The position numbers and the translations under genes are program-made. A stretch of 64,000 nucleotides of DNA from Lamellibrachia satsuma (taxonomy: Eukaryota > Annelida > Polychaeta > Sabellida > Siboglinidae): NCBI GenBank assembly GCA_033239005.1, contig BSQZ01000018.1, positions 1,089,536 through 1,153,535 on the forward strand. Direction: 5' to 3'. The notes beneath the pieces were generated by a model. It saw only the letters and a program-made list of their open reading frames with translations, ran no database searches and was not told where the DNA came from. Shown here piece by piece: positions 10,668 through 22,400 of this stretch; position 1 is the first letter of the stretch, and every line of letters starts with the position of its first letter.

Positions 10668-12116
10668 ATGGATGGGATTCCTCCAAAATTACTAATGGAA
10701 ACAGTACAACAAATCAGTATACCACTTGCAAGAGTATTCAACTTGTTATTAAAAGAGGGAGTTGTTCCGTTTGAATGGAAAGAAGCAAACATCATACCAT
10801 TATTTAAAAAGGGTTCGAGAAATAAGTCAGAAAATTATAGACCAGTTAGTTTAACGTCAGTGATTTGTAAATTATTAGAAAGGTTAATTAAAGACCATAT
10901 GGTGGACTTCCTCGTTAAGCATAAATTATTAAATTCATCTCAACATGGATTCCTTAAAGCGAGGTCATGCTTAACAAATATGTTATGTTTTTTGGAAGAA
11001 ATCACTAAGTGGATAGACGTGGGATCGCCAGTAGATATTATCTACTTAGATTTTCAGAAAGCTTTTGACGAAGTGCCACATCAAAGATTACTACTTAAAT
11101 TAAAAGCCCATGGTATCGGGGATAGCATAACTGACTGGATAGAACAATGGATGACTGACAGAAGACAACAAGTTGTAGTAGATGGAAAAGTTTCAAATTG
11201 GAAATCGGTTTTTAGTGGGGTACCTCAAGGATCAGTATTAGGACCTATATTATTCTTAATATATATCAATGACTTGGACGACAGTATAATAAGTAACGTA
11301 CTGAAATTTGCGGATGACACAAAACTGTTTAGAAAGGTTAATACTGATGGTGATAAACAACATTTACAAAACGATCTAGACAGATTAGTGAAATGGACTG
11401 AGAAATGGCAGATGCTGTTCAATTTTGGGAAATGTAAATGCCTACATACAGGACATGGGAACTTGAATGTAAACTATAAAATGGGAGATACTGTTCTGGG
11501 TACTACTGTAAAAGAAACGGACTTAAGAGTTACAATAAGCGCTGATATGAAAGTTTCAGAGCTGTGTGGTATTGCAGCTTCAAAGGGTAATTAAATTCTT
11601 GGATTGATTAGAAGAAACATAACGTACAAGGGAAAAAAGTTAATTAAACCTCTTTATAAAGCAATAGTTAGACCTCATTTAGAATACTGTATACAAGCAT
11701 GGAGACCATATCGTAAGAAGGATATAGATACGCTTGAACGCATACAAAGGAGAGCAACTAAAATGATTCCAGAACTTAGAGACCTTAGTTATGAAGAACG
11801 CCTGAAAGAATGTGGTTTAACAACTCTAGAGACAACGAGGTTAAGAGGAGATCAGATTGAAGTTTTTAAGATATTGAATGGGTATGAAAATATTGATAGA
11901 AATATGTTTTTCTCACTCAAGAAGGATAGCAGAACTAGAGGACATGAGGTAAAATTAGTAAAGGATCAATGTAGATTGGACATCAGGAAGCACTTGTTCT
12001 CACAGAGGACAATAAATGAATGGAACAAATTATCTACACATTGTGCAACTGCTAGCAGCGTGAATATGTTTAAAAACAAGGTTGACACATATCTTTGGAG
12101 GGCGGGTTATAAGTAG
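10668..12116 (+). pseudogene. LINE A ORF2, reverse transcriptase
   Basis: Frame 10668-11594 has [49 protein letters not shown] (motif A), [20 protein letters not shown] and [10 protein letters not shown] (catalytic box). TAA at 11592-11594 replaces a CAA (Gln) codon present in the sister copy at 20.3 kb; reading then continues 11595-12116 through [20 protein letters not shown] to GGL-type termini. About 375 bases are missing at the 5' side (DYAN joined to DGIPPK). Confidence 0.9.
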
Positions 12117-12208
12117 ATGAACATTGTTGGACTCTCGATAAGCCAATGGCTTCCTTGTCCACTTGCCATCTGGGCCTTTGGCTTGGATGGCAAATCTTGT
12201 TAAATCTT

Positions 12209-12871
12209 ATGTGGTTCTACCTAGGACAGCATCCCCCATTTTATATTCTTCGTCCATGTTTCCATGTCCTATGTGTATACATTTACACTTCCCAAAATTT
12301 AATAACATTTGCTATTTTTCTGACCATTTAACTAATTTGTCTAGATCATCATGTAAACTTTGTTACTAACATTAGTAACCTTTCTGAATACTTTTGTGTC
12401 ATCTGCAAATTTCAGTACTTTGCTAGATATGTCATATTCCAAATCATTTATATATATTAAAAACAGTGTATGGCCTAATACTGATCCCTGTGGTACCCCA
12501 CTCAGAACAGATTTCCAGTTTGAAATCTCACCATCTACTATTACTCTCTGTCTTCTGTGTGTAAGCCACTTTTCTATCCAGTTGATTACATCATTACCTA
12601 TATCATGAGCTTTTTGTTTAAGTAACAATCTTTGATGTGGCACTTTATTGAAAGCTTTCTGAAGATCTAAGTAGACAACATCCACTGGTGACCCGTCATC
12701 TACCCACTTTGTAATTTCTTCCAAAAAACATAAGAGATTGGTTAGACATGACCTTGCTTTTAGGAACCCATGTTGAGATGTATTTATTAATTTATGTTTT
12801 ACAAGGAATTCCACCATGTGATCTCTAATTAATGTTTCAAGTAATTTACATACAACTGATGTTAAACTCAC
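12209..12871 (-). pseudogene. Antisense fragment of the same LINE family (RT core)
   Basis: On the - strand from 12871 it reads [46 protein letters not shown] and [10 protein letters not shown], nearly identical to the LINE at 18.9-20.8 kb. The far end abuts the tail of LINE A at about 12208, so two family members meet tail to internal RT. Reading is lost at 12360. Confidence 0.85.
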
Positions 12872-12879
12872 TGGTCTAT

Positions 12880-14180
12880 TGTGATGCTTGATGAATAATT
12901 ATTGGGAATTCAAGTTCTGCAACATTTTCTCATGAAGGGATATTTGCATGCAGGGTCCAGGCTATAACTGACAGCAGTAATTAACAAAATAGCTTATAGA
13001 ATTTTCCAACAAAGTATATATTTTTTTTAATATGACAAAATTAGTGAAATTTTTGGTGTTACAGCATTGCAGTGCACTGCACTGGCTGCGTTTGTCAAGA
13101 CTATCTACTACATAGAAAGACTTGATTGGCCAGTCACATGGGCAGTCACTGGAGTGCACCTATTTCTGTGGGTGTTTACATAATGGGTTGGTGTAGTAGG
13201 CAGCCCTGTACTTATTTCCATAAAGTTGAAACCCACTGACAGTTCTGTTGCAAATACCAATTGTTTTAATAAAGAGAATCCGCTACTTCTCTGTATTTGC
13301 AAGCATATTTATTGAATGTCCCAAGTGATATGATAGGTTGATGTAATTGTCTTCTTTAAAATACTAATTGACATTGTATTAAAGCATTTGCAATATTTTG
13401 ATTCTTGGTCTAGGTGCCCTTTTGACTGTCCATGGTGTCCCACCTTGCCCTCAATTTGTCCAAATTAGACTTTGAGCCCTTTGATATGTCATTATCAGCT
13501 AGAGTAGACATACATGTTAAGTTTCCTGTAATCGCCAGAACACTCCCGGAAGTCTATCAAATATCCCAGTCTCCTGCACGGGAGAACAAATATCACAGAT
13601 TTCTAATGAAACAAAAAATATTTTTGTATGACCTCAGTTAACATAAGATCGTCAATTCCTCCTTATATTCAAGCCAACAATAACAGCAGGGGTTATTTCA
13701 ATTAAGCTTTGTGCATGGACAACGGAGGCTTGGCTGAACAGTATACTTGTGCCTTGCATGTTGCATTCTCTAAAATACGCATTAAATGAACGATCCCCCA
13801 TTATCGTTCATTGATGTACAATTAATTAATTATCCATTTAAATAATACCAATCAATACATATCCACTTGATATGAGTTCTATTTAATTCATATATGTTTG
13901 CTAATTGTCACAATCGGAGCACATCATCAATGAAAAAGCATAGGTGTCACATAAAAAATGCCTCCATCACCTAGGGCCTCAAATGCCTTCATCACCCAGG
14001 ATCACAAACTTTGAAGAAACGAAAAATGCTTCAGTTTTAGCCCCGCCACTAAATATTACATTAGGGATATTTGTTGTACGGTAATATATTTCAGGAGTAC
14101 AACAAATTATTAGTAGACCATCTCAGTAGTAAATATGTTAGTTTATAATTACTAGTCCACAAGGAAATGTTCTACTGCCA
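12880..14180. other. Intergenic or intronic DNA, nothing recognised
   Basis: AT-rich with short frames. The 69-codon frame at 13432-13641 has no recognisable domain. No exon carrying the kinase glycine loop could be found here. Confidence 0.4.
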
Positions 14181-14189
14181 CAATGTTTA

Positions 14190-14420
14190 TATTAACATGT
14201 TGGTGTACAATTTAATAGTACATGTGCAATGTACATGGAACTAAAGCTGATCTAGTGTAATTTTTATGCATGGTGGAGGATGTGAAATACTCAAATTTAC
14301 ACACAATTTTCTTTTATACTGAGACCCTCCGATTTACGCATAAATCTCTGACACCCAGAGACCCTCCAATTTATGCATAAATCTCCTGCATTTCTGAAAC
14401 TTAACATGTATGAGTAGATG
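14190..14420 (-). repeat. Dispersed repeat X, copy 1
   Basis: The - strand of this stretch resembles the + strand of 41205-41430: shared words include TGTTAAGTTTCAGAA, ATGCAGGAGAT, GAGTATTTCAC and AGATCAGCTTTAGTTCC, in the same order and spacing. A dispersed non-coding element, ending about 200 bases before exon 1. Confidence 0.7.
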
Positions 14421-14624
14421 CTACAGCTGCTATGCTTTGCAACATGTTTACATGGCACGTAATTAAACATAGCTACATTTGATCAGACATATTGTTACTA
14501 ATGGAGTTGAGCCTATTATAGTAACAAGGCATTTGTGTCATACCATATGAAATCAACCAGCAATATTGTTGACCCTCCTCTGATATATAATATCAAATAA
14601 CGCAAAAAATAATAATTGTTTTAG

Positions 14625-14787
14625 ATGCAATGGAGCGACAATTGTCTATGCGGCATTGATGACTGATGGACGGGAGGTTGCAGTTAAGGAGGTGCTAAAA
14701 AGAGGCAACCGGTGGAAGGAGTCTATGCAAGAGGAAGTGGACATCCTCGTTAAGTTGCGACCTCATGCAAATATTGTGTCCTACAAG
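14625..14787 (+). CDS. KEN-domain kinase gene, visible exon 1 (kinase N-lobe)
   Basis: First recognisable exon of an IRE1/RNase L-type kinase-endoribonuclease gene. It follows a ttttag acceptor and ends in AAG before gtaata. One base completes a codon from an unseen upstream exon; 54 codons follow. I number residues from Cys1 of this exon. It holds the end of the glycine loop (CNGATIVY), the VAVK motif with the ATP-binding lysine at 21, and the alpha-C helix glutamate at about 37 in EEVDIL, then a PHANIV stretch typical of IRE1 kinases. In IRE1 the kinase autophosphorylates and its dimer switches on the KEN RNase. The upstream exon with the first glycines and any lumenal, ankyrin or other sensor domain was not found. 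An ordinary kinase gene is excluded by the KEN exons downstream. Confidence 0.88.
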
Positions 14788-17700
14788 GTAATACGCTGAC
14801 AATAATCAGTTCAAGTTCATGCTATATCTTTTACTTCATATTATACAACAACAAATTATTTCTTGATTTCAGTCACATTTGTTATTCATTAACCATAATT
14901 AATTTATGGCTGCACACAGTTTATGAGTGAGCCTGTCGTGATTTAACATCTGTGAAGTACAAACCTATTTAGTGTGTTATACATAGAGACGACACATCGT
15001 GTTGTTTCCCTCCCAAACTAATTAGCTATGGATTTGGGGCACTTTCATGATCAATGGCCTGTTACAATGGAGAATCAAAATGTAAGTTATAAGGGAATGG
15101 TTCATAAAACTGTCAGAGAAAAATAGAAGGATAAAATGTTCTGTCATCACTGCAAGCAAAAGACCCTATCCCACAATGCTATGTGATGCCCACAGGTCGA
15201 GCTCAGTATAAAAAAAACACCAGATAGGTGTTCTGAAAAAAAATTCAGGTTTTAAATGTTGAAAAGTCATGGCCTTTTATAGAAAACTAGCCCAATTGCC
15301 CGGCAATGCATGGGAGTAAAAAGCAAGAGCTTATGACTCCTTGCATTACAAGTTAATGCAATGCCAATGGCAATGACATCTTCATGCCACAAAAATCACA
15401 TACAACTGCCGGTTTCACAAAACGTTCAGTAGACTTTAGACATAGATCATATACCAATGGTTGAAACATGCATGAAGTTGTTAACCATCCTAATGGACCC
15501 CCGGGCACACCTACAAAATTTCAGCTCCATACATGCAAAACTGACGGAGATATGAGGGAACAGAAACACAGACAGACACAGAGTCTCAAACTACTTTATT
15601 ACACAGAAATGAGGAAAACTGTCTTTAAATGTTCATATTTTTTATTTTCACAGCTCAAAATTCTCAACGTCAGCCTCAATATTTAAAAAGTTATATGACG
15701 TAGCACCTCCAGATAATATTCTGATGAAATCTGGTGAAGTTTGCAAAGTTAAAAAAATAATAGGAACATACTAAATTTCTGGCCGACTTAACACTAACAG
15801 TAATGGGAAGTGTGTTCCACATATCTAGTCTATGGCGTTCTGATATTAACCCTGAAACTAATACGTGATTGCAAGAGGTATTGGCATATCATTGCTTTGG
15901 ACGGTTCTTTCGACAAGCTCACGTGAATTACATTGCCGGCTGCCGTGGACCAATGACAGTGTGGTTTCTTCAGTCATTGGTTCTACGTCGTTGTCATCGA
16001 GTGGCATTAGCCAGCTGCCCGCCCCAGGCCGCATGTCATCCGAGCGAATTGTCAACATCATCTTGATCTACAAACTTAGGTGTATGCTTATTAGATGGAA
16101 TTTCATTAAATTTTTCCAAATGAAATTTTTTTCGTACTGTACGCTTATTAGAACTAATACAGTATATGTTTTTAATAATTTTTAATCATTTAATTCTGCA
16201 AAATCATTTATCAAAATGCAGCAACTGATATCCTTTATTAATCAGCAGTGTTCACATCGTCAGCAATAGCAACATGTTTTTTTTTCTTCAGTTCATTGGT
16301 CATACTTCCAGATCTGTCCAAACTGGTTGTCATTGCCAAGTGGCAAACAACTAGATTTAAAATTGCTATTATATATATATATGGTCATCAAAAATCGTCT
16401 TAAAAATTACAGGGTGCCCAGCATTCCTATATATTATTACATTTTAATTGCAATTCTTATTTTTTTCTATATCTTCACAAAATTCCTATATTTTCCTATA
16501 TTCCATAATTTTGGAGGTTAACTTCTTGCAATTCATCACCACAAAAAAAAATGTTGGTAGAAATCTACATGTCAATGACCATGTTCCGTGATCTACGATG
16601 ACCATGACACCGGATGGGGCATGAGTTACCTACCATACCATAATTAGACCGGCAAAATTGACGAATTTCGTGACGTAATGTTGAAAGTCGGCAGTTGTTC
16701 AATTGTGATGGCACCACCTGAAACAACACAGAGATTCCTATATTTCATAAAATTATTTCTATATTTTTACTTCAGAATTCCTGTATCTATTATATGTAAA
16801 GTAGTTTGGGACTCTGTATGTCTGGTCCTTTGTATCTCTGTAAGTTTTATATGTTTGGGACTGACATTTTGTAGACTGAGGGGCTATGGTGATGTGATGG
16901 TTCGTACATTAAAAAATAAAAAATTCCCACAGGGGTAGGGATATTACGTATGTGGACATTTGACAAAGATTACGCAATTCTGAACAATAGTACATATAAT
17001 TGTTAGCAACGCTTTGCATGTTTCTATGATTGTTACATGATCTATGTCAACATCCACCAAGACCTTCATGAAACCGGCAATTGTACATTTTTTTTGTGCC
17101 CTACCAAAACTTGGCTTGGTAGTGCAAGTCATAAGCTGCTGCCAACACCGGGCAAGTCAGCTAGTTTCCTATAAATTAGGCATGAGTAAGGATTTTCCAC
17201 AGAAATTGGCCTTATTTCTGCACGTCCACCAGACATTATTATTAAATGTATTGGAATAAAAGTTCGGCAGACTTTGCAAAAAACCTAGGAATACACGATC
17301 AACTGGCCGTGGCGACATGCCGCCAGCTCTAAGGTATTATGCTGTTATGCTAACGCAAAGCGGCTCACTGTTCATTTTAGTCACAACCATGCTTCATTCA
17401 CAGACCTCATGCCTTGTCAGTTTTTGTCCTATCTGATCAGAATAACGTTTATTTTGAAGAAAAATTATTATTCCACCAATATTTCCAATGATATTAATGT
17501 AGATTTGTTAAGATGAAATTTTATTTGTGCCGGCACCGACACTTCAAGTTGAAAATGTTGGCGAATTGGTGTGATTTTTTTCCAGAGTTTCGTCGCTTTG
17601 CATTACAAATTTTATACTTTGTATTCTAAGCATATTTAAGATATTTCTGCATTGCGTGGTATGTAATGACAAATAAATAGGATATTTGCAACATATATTT

Positions 17701-18031
17701 TATTGATTATTTGTAGTGAATAATTTGTTAACGCTAAAAGTTGACTTCCCCATTGCGGCAAAATAGGCTGATCCAAGTTACCATCCTGTTGAACGCTTGA
17801 ACTAGTTGATCATTGCTTTGAGGGGTGGCGCAGTACCTGTCAACGTCAGTCCATGTCAAGTGGTGGGGGGTTGTACCCATCCAGTTTAGTTGCCCTCTTT
17901 TTTATTCTTTCCAGCTTATTGATGTTCGTCTAATTATATAACCTCTGTGCTTGTGTATAATATTCTAAATGCAGCCTAACTATTGCTTTATATATAAGTG
18001 TAATAGATAACATATCTAATATTGGTTGTAG
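14788..18031 (+). other. Intron 1 of the kinase gene
   Basis: 3.2 kb, AT-rich. Contains a GC-richer patch at 15870-16060 that is open on both strands but matches no family I know, and short A/T runs. No transposon recognised. Confidence 0.6.
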
Positions 18032-18238
18032 CTGACAGAATGGCCTGAGGGGCGTTTCGGCTATATTGTCACCGAACTGTGTGAGTTCTCTCTCAATGAG
18101 TGGCTTGAAGATGACCAGGTGAAAAGAAAGTCAGATGAGGAATGGGACAGAGAGGTTCCTGGGTTGATGACAGATCTGCTCAGTGGACTTAATCACCTAC
18201 ACACTCATGACCCAATGTTTCTACACCGAGATATTAAG
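18032..18238 (+). CDS. KEN-domain kinase gene, exon 2 (hinge to HRD catalytic loop)
   Basis: 207 bases, 69 codons, phase 0 at both ends; acceptor ggttgtag, donor aaggtctg. Residues 55-123 cover the hinge strand (YIVTELCE), the SLNEWLED region, the helix [16 protein letters not shown] and the catalytic loop start LHRDIK at the exon end. The spacing from VAVK to HRD fits the IRE1 family. The alternative acceptor ag at 18037-18038 would shift the phase and lose the FTE-like strand, so 18032 is preferred. The intron behind it holds a (TA)n tract and a LINE. Confidence 0.9.
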
Positions 18239-18300
18239 GTCTGTAATGGAGCATGTTTCAGACAATTCAAATAAATGTTTATCTTTGTAAATCACATGTT

Positions 18301-18530
<230 letters not shown>

Positions 18531-18852
18531 TTTGTGAGCCATTGCCAAAAGATGGTGGAGCGAACTTCTGACTGGATTGTGAGCCCAAAAAACTTTGCTG
18601 TTAGAATGACATCTTCTGCACCACACTTGGCCCAAAACACCGTTCAAATCTTAGGTTTGGCCTTGGGGGCAATACTGCCTATAGTCCACCTTTGCTGGTT
18701 TTGCATGCATATAATCTACTTGAACTTTGCTAATAATTTCCCTAGCTGGTTGACACAGACACAGCTGCCTGATGCCAACAGTGTGTCGTTGTTGTGTCGA
18801 TTTACTGTGTTATGTGCATTGATGCAAAGGACACAATTATACAGACATGACC

Positions 18853-20910
18853 TAAATTTGTTCCCTTGAAAAAACAAGGAAAACGGTCTAGAAAGAAACA
18901 CTTGTCAAAAGAAGCTATTAGAAAAATAGTGTTTAAGCAAACTATGTGGAGGGTTTATAAGAATACCATGAAGGATGAAGACTATGCAAATTACGAAGAG
19001 GCACTTAACCTAGCTACAACTGAAATTCGAAAATCTAAAAGAACCTTTGAAAACAAATTGGCAGGTAATATAAAAAATGACAGCAAGAGTTTCTATACTC
19101 ATGTAAGGAGTATACAGAAAGTTCGAGATAAGGTCGGACCACTAGAAAACAACAGGGGAAACATAATTTCAGATGGGTTTCAAATGGCAGAGGTCCTGAA
19201 TGAGTATTTCAGCTCAGTTTTTACCACAGAAGATATCAGCTCACATCCAGTCCCATTTACTAAATTTGAGGGCAATAAATCAGAACATTTAGGGCAATTA
19301 TTTGTAACTCCTGAAATGATAGCACAGAAAATTAAGAAGATGAAAGATAATAAATCACCTGGAGTTGATGGGATACCACCAAAACTGCTTAAGGAAATTG
19401 TTGAGCAAATTAGTACACCACTTGCAAAATTGTTTAACTTGTCACTAGAAGAAGGAATAGTTCCTTCAGAATGGAAAGAAGCAAATATTACGCTGCTATT
19501 TAAGAAGGGGTCAAGGAACAAGCCAGAGAATTACAGACCAGTAAGTTTAACATCAGTTGTATGTAAGTTACTCGAAACATTAATTAGAGACCACATGGTG
19601 GAATTCCTTGTGAAACATAAATTAATAAATACATCTCAACATGGGTTCTTAAAAGCAAGGTCATGTCTAACCAATCTCTTATGTTTTTTGGAAGAAATTA
19701 CAAAGTGGGTAGATGACGGGTCACCAGTGGATGTTGTCTACTTAGATTTTCAGAAAGCTTTTGATAAAGTGCCACATCAAAGATTGTTACTTAAACTAAA
19801 AGCCCATGGTATAGGTAATGATGTAATCAACTGGATAGAAAAGTGGCTTACACACAGAAGACAGAGAGTAATAGTAAATGGTGAGATCTCAAACTGGAAA
19901 TCGGTTTTGAGTGGGGTACCACAGGGATCAGTATTAGGCCCTATACTGTTTTTAATATATATAAATGATTTGGAAGATGACATATCTAGCAAAGTACTCA
20001 AATTTGCAGATGACACAAAAGTATTCAGAAAGGTTACTAATGATACAGATAAACAAAGTTTACAGGATGATCTAGATAAATTAGTTAAATGGTCAGAAAA
20101 ATGGCAAATGTTATTCAATTTTGGGAAGTGTAAATGTATAGACATAGGACATGGAAACATGGATGAAGAATATAAAATGGGGGATGCTGTACTAGGTAGA
20201 ACCACACAAGAAAAGGACTTAGGAGTAACATTTAGTGCTGACATGAAAGTTTCAGAGCAACGTGGGATTGCTGCTTTGAAAGGAAATCAAATTCTAGGGC
20301 TAATTTGGAGAACCATCATGTATAAGGAGAAACAGTTAATTGTACCCCTGTACAAAGCAATAGTTAGACCACATTTGGAATATTGTATTCAAGCATGGAA
20401 GCCATATCGTAAAAAGGGCATAGACAAGCTAGAAAGAATACAACGAAGAGCAACTAAAATGATTCCAGAATTAAGAGACCTTAGTTACGAAAGTCGCTTA
20501 TTACAATGTGGTTTGACAACACTAGAGACCAGGAGACTAAGAGGAGACCAAATAGAAGTGTTTAAAATAGTGAACGGTTATGAGGATGTTGATAGGAATA
20601 TGTTCTTCAAACTTAAAGAAGGCAGTAGAACCAGAGGACACAAAGCAGCATTGGTTAAGGAGCAGTGTAGGTTGGACATGAGAAAGTACTCTTTCTTACA
20701 GAGGGTGATAAATGAATGGAACAAACTGCTAAATGATTGTGTTAATGCTAGTAGTGTGAATATGTTTAAAAATAGAATTGACAGATATCTGATAAGGGCG
20801 GGCTACACATAGATGAGAAAATTGTTGGCTCTCGATAAGCCAATGGCTTCCTTGTCCACTTGCCATCTGGAACTTGTTTGGGATGGCAATCTTGTTAAAT
20901 CTTGTTAAAT
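18853..20910 (+). mobile_element. CR1/L2-like LINE C, 5'-truncated, RT frame open
   Basis: Copy of the LINE A family in intron 2, sense with the host gene. It begins inside the ORF2 linker (AAATTTGTTCCCTT, also at 10528 in LINE A), carries the complete reverse transcriptase and ends with a short 3' UTR (shared GATAAGCCAATGGCTTCC) and a 3' tail of two ATCTTGTTAA units at 20892-20911. Confidence 0.9.
18866..20812 (+). CDS. LINE C reverse transcriptase (ORF2 C-terminal two thirds)
   Basis: 648 codons without a stop. Order: linker with [84 protein letters not shown] (motif A), [30 protein letters not shown] (FADD box), [34 protein letters not shown] and the terminal [10 protein letters not shown]...[11 protein letters not shown]. 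All RT residues are intact, but the endonuclease is missing because of 5' truncation, so it cannot move by itself. Its Met is internal; no promoter is expected. Confidence 0.93.
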   Translation: MKKQGKRSRKKHLSKEAIRKIVFKQTMWRVYKNTMKDEDYANYEEALNLATTEIRKSKRTFENKLAGNIKNDSKSFYTHVRSIQKVRDKVGPLENNRGNIISDGFQMAEVLNEYFSSVFTTEDISSHPVPFTKFEGNKSEHLGQLFVTPEMIAQKIKKMKDNKSPGVDGIPPKLLKEIVEQISTPLAKLFNLSLEEGIVPSEWKEANITLLFKKGSRNKPENYRPVSLTSVVCKLLETLIRDHMVEFLVKHKLINTSQHGFLKARSCLTNLLCFLEEITKWVDDGSPVDVVYLDFQKAFDKVPHQRLLLKLKAHGIGNDVINWIEKWLTHRRQRVIVNGEISNWKSVLSGVPQGSVLGPILFLIYINDLEDDISSKVLKFADDTKVFRKVTNDTDKQSLQDDLDKLVKWSEKWQMLFNFGKCKCIDIGHGNMDEEYKMGDAVLGRTTQEKDLGVTFSADMKVSEQRGIAALKGNQILGLIWRTIMYKEKQLIVPLYKAIVRPHLEYCIQAWKPYRKKGIDKLERIQRRATKMIPELRDLSYESRLLQCGLTTLETRRLRGDQIEVFKIVNGYEDVDRNMFFKLKEGSRTRGHKAALVKEQCRLDMRKYSFLQRVINEWNKLLNDCVNASSVNMFKNRIDRYLIRAGYT

Positions 20911-20911
20911 G

Positions 20912-21913
20912 TGTACATGTTCATGTGTGAATTATTGAAATTTTATGGCTATATGCCTACGAGTGTTTGTCGGCTATAACAAGATAAACAAACTGGGTTC
21001 TAGTGGTCAATGACTGATTGACATGGAACGTTGCTGACTTGCTCAGTACAGACCTGATCCTTATCGCCAAATGTTGGTCCAGTAACTGAAGATATCCTTT
21101 TAATAATCTGCACAAGACACCATTAGATACAAATCAGCTAATCTTCCTAAACAAGGACAATATGCAATGCCAAAAATAGTATTGCTGTGTATGAAAAGAT
21201 GCCAGCAATCACTGCCTATGATTCTTTTACCCGAAACCTTAATTTTAAAAGTTGCCCCCATATATATTGACTGCAAGGATGTATTAAATGACAACACAAA
21301 CTAAACATTTTGAGATATGAATCTTTCGTTATTATTTCATGTTCATCAGAATATCGCCAAGCATGTTTATTTTTGTCTGTGAAAGCGGTCTAGGACATTG
21401 CTGCTGTCTGTTTTTGTAAAATATCAATGTTGAGCTATAATATGAATAAAATAAATCCTTTTGAGAACAGTTCGGCTGTTGATTTGAGGTTATTGATAAA
21501 CCTGTTTTAGTCATGTATTGATGGTGGACATAAAAAGACAAACAAAATTAATAAACACATAATGAGCGGCTATTAACTGAGAAAGTTTGGTAACCTCTCA
21601 TATAGGGTTCAATGTAATGTTTATGGGATATATTTTTTTCTTGTGCAGGAACATTTTTAGATTTTTATTTGACAATGCAACATCGTGGTAGTTTGTAATT
21701 AATTTTTACTGGCAAAATAATAGCAGATTAGCCATTTTGTTTATAAACTATGAATGATCTGGCTTAAAAGTGATCAATATATTTATAATGATTCATAATT
21801 ACAGTTTTAAAACATACCGTGATAGCGCTTGTGTATTAAAGAATCTCTATTTAAAACAAACCTATGAAAAATTAATAAAAATGCTTCATTAGTTTTGTGT
21901 GGTTTTGTTGTAG
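20912..21913 (+). other. Rest of intron 2
   Basis: AT-rich sequence with no recognised gene or repeat, ending in the exon 3 acceptor. Confidence 0.5.
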
Positions 21914-22028
21914 CCACACAACGTGCTTGTTGTGTTTCACAATAAGAAGGCCTGTCTGAAACTTGCTGATTTTGGTATCAGCCGTTCGTTGGCTGATGGC
22001 CAGACTGCTGCATTTACTAACGTAGCAG
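21914..22028 (+). CDS. KEN-domain kinase gene, exon 3 (PHN and DFG)
   Basis: Begins with PHNVLV right after HRDIK, giving HRDIKPHN, the IRE1-type loop (PHN where most kinases have PEN). KLADFG at residues 139-144 supplies the metal-binding DFG. The exon ends in the activation segment (SRSLADGQTAAFTNVA) with one base of a split Gly codon, phase 1. The segment contains threonines rather than the serine cluster phosphorylated in human IRE1. All the main phosphotransfer residues (Lys21, Asp of HRD, Asn126, Asp142) are present, so an active kinase is expected, unlike the degenerate kinase of mammalian RNase L. An 81-bp tandem repeat starts about 50 bases after the donor. Confidence 0.92.
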
Positions 22029-22077
22029 GTTTGTTCATGTTTCTTTACACCTGAATTCTTCCCAGAATCTTTACACT

Positions 22078-22400
22078 GTATATTACATGACTCAAGAATA
22101 CTACCAAGATAGCAGAAGCTACACCATTACTATTATCTTTACACTATATATTACATGACTCAAGAATACTACCAAGATTGCAGAAGCTACACCATTACTA
22201 TTATCTTTTCTCATTATGATGATTCTGTATATTGCATGACTCAAGAATACTACCAAGATTGCAGAAGCTACACCATTACTATTATCTTTTCTCATTATGA
22301 TGATTCTGTATATTGCATGACTCAAGAATACTACCAAGATTGCAGAAGCTACACCATTGCTATTATCTTTTCTCATTATGATGATTCTGTATATTGCATA
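22078..22400. repeat. 81-bp tandem repeat, about four copies
   Basis: Unit contains CATGACTCAAGAATACTACC, AGATTGCAGAAGCTACACC and TCTTTTCTCATTATGATGAT. The first copy is shorter (lacks the CTCATTATGATG part). Because 81 is a multiple of three it stays open on both strands (27-residue units), with no sign of coding use. Lies in intron 3 just after exon 3. Confidence 0.95.

Larger units (their letters stand above)
5700..12208 (+). mobile_element. CR1/L2-like LINE A, interrupted and 3' complete
   Basis: Two-ORF non-LTR element on the + strand: ORF1 (zinc finger plus SGNH hydrolase) 5.7-6.9 kb, ORF2 endonuclease 7.0-7.39 and 10.06-10.55 kb, reverse transcriptase 10.67-12.12 kb, and a 3' tail with an ATCTTGTTAA repeat near 12.2 kb. 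An RTE-like LINE is inserted antisense at 7387-10060. ORF2 has an internal deletion at about 10665 and a nonsense codon at 11592-11594. The same family occurs at 12.21-12.87 (-) and 18.85-20.9 kb (+). Confidence 0.88.

Noticed and set aside
13432..13641. 69-codon frame as the missing upstream kinase exon
   Set aside because: No glycine-loop pattern and no suitable donor in the required phase.
15858..16070. Overlapping frames in the GC-richer patch of intron 1 as an exon
   Set aside because: Open on both strands, no family signature, and exons 1 and 2 already join in phase.
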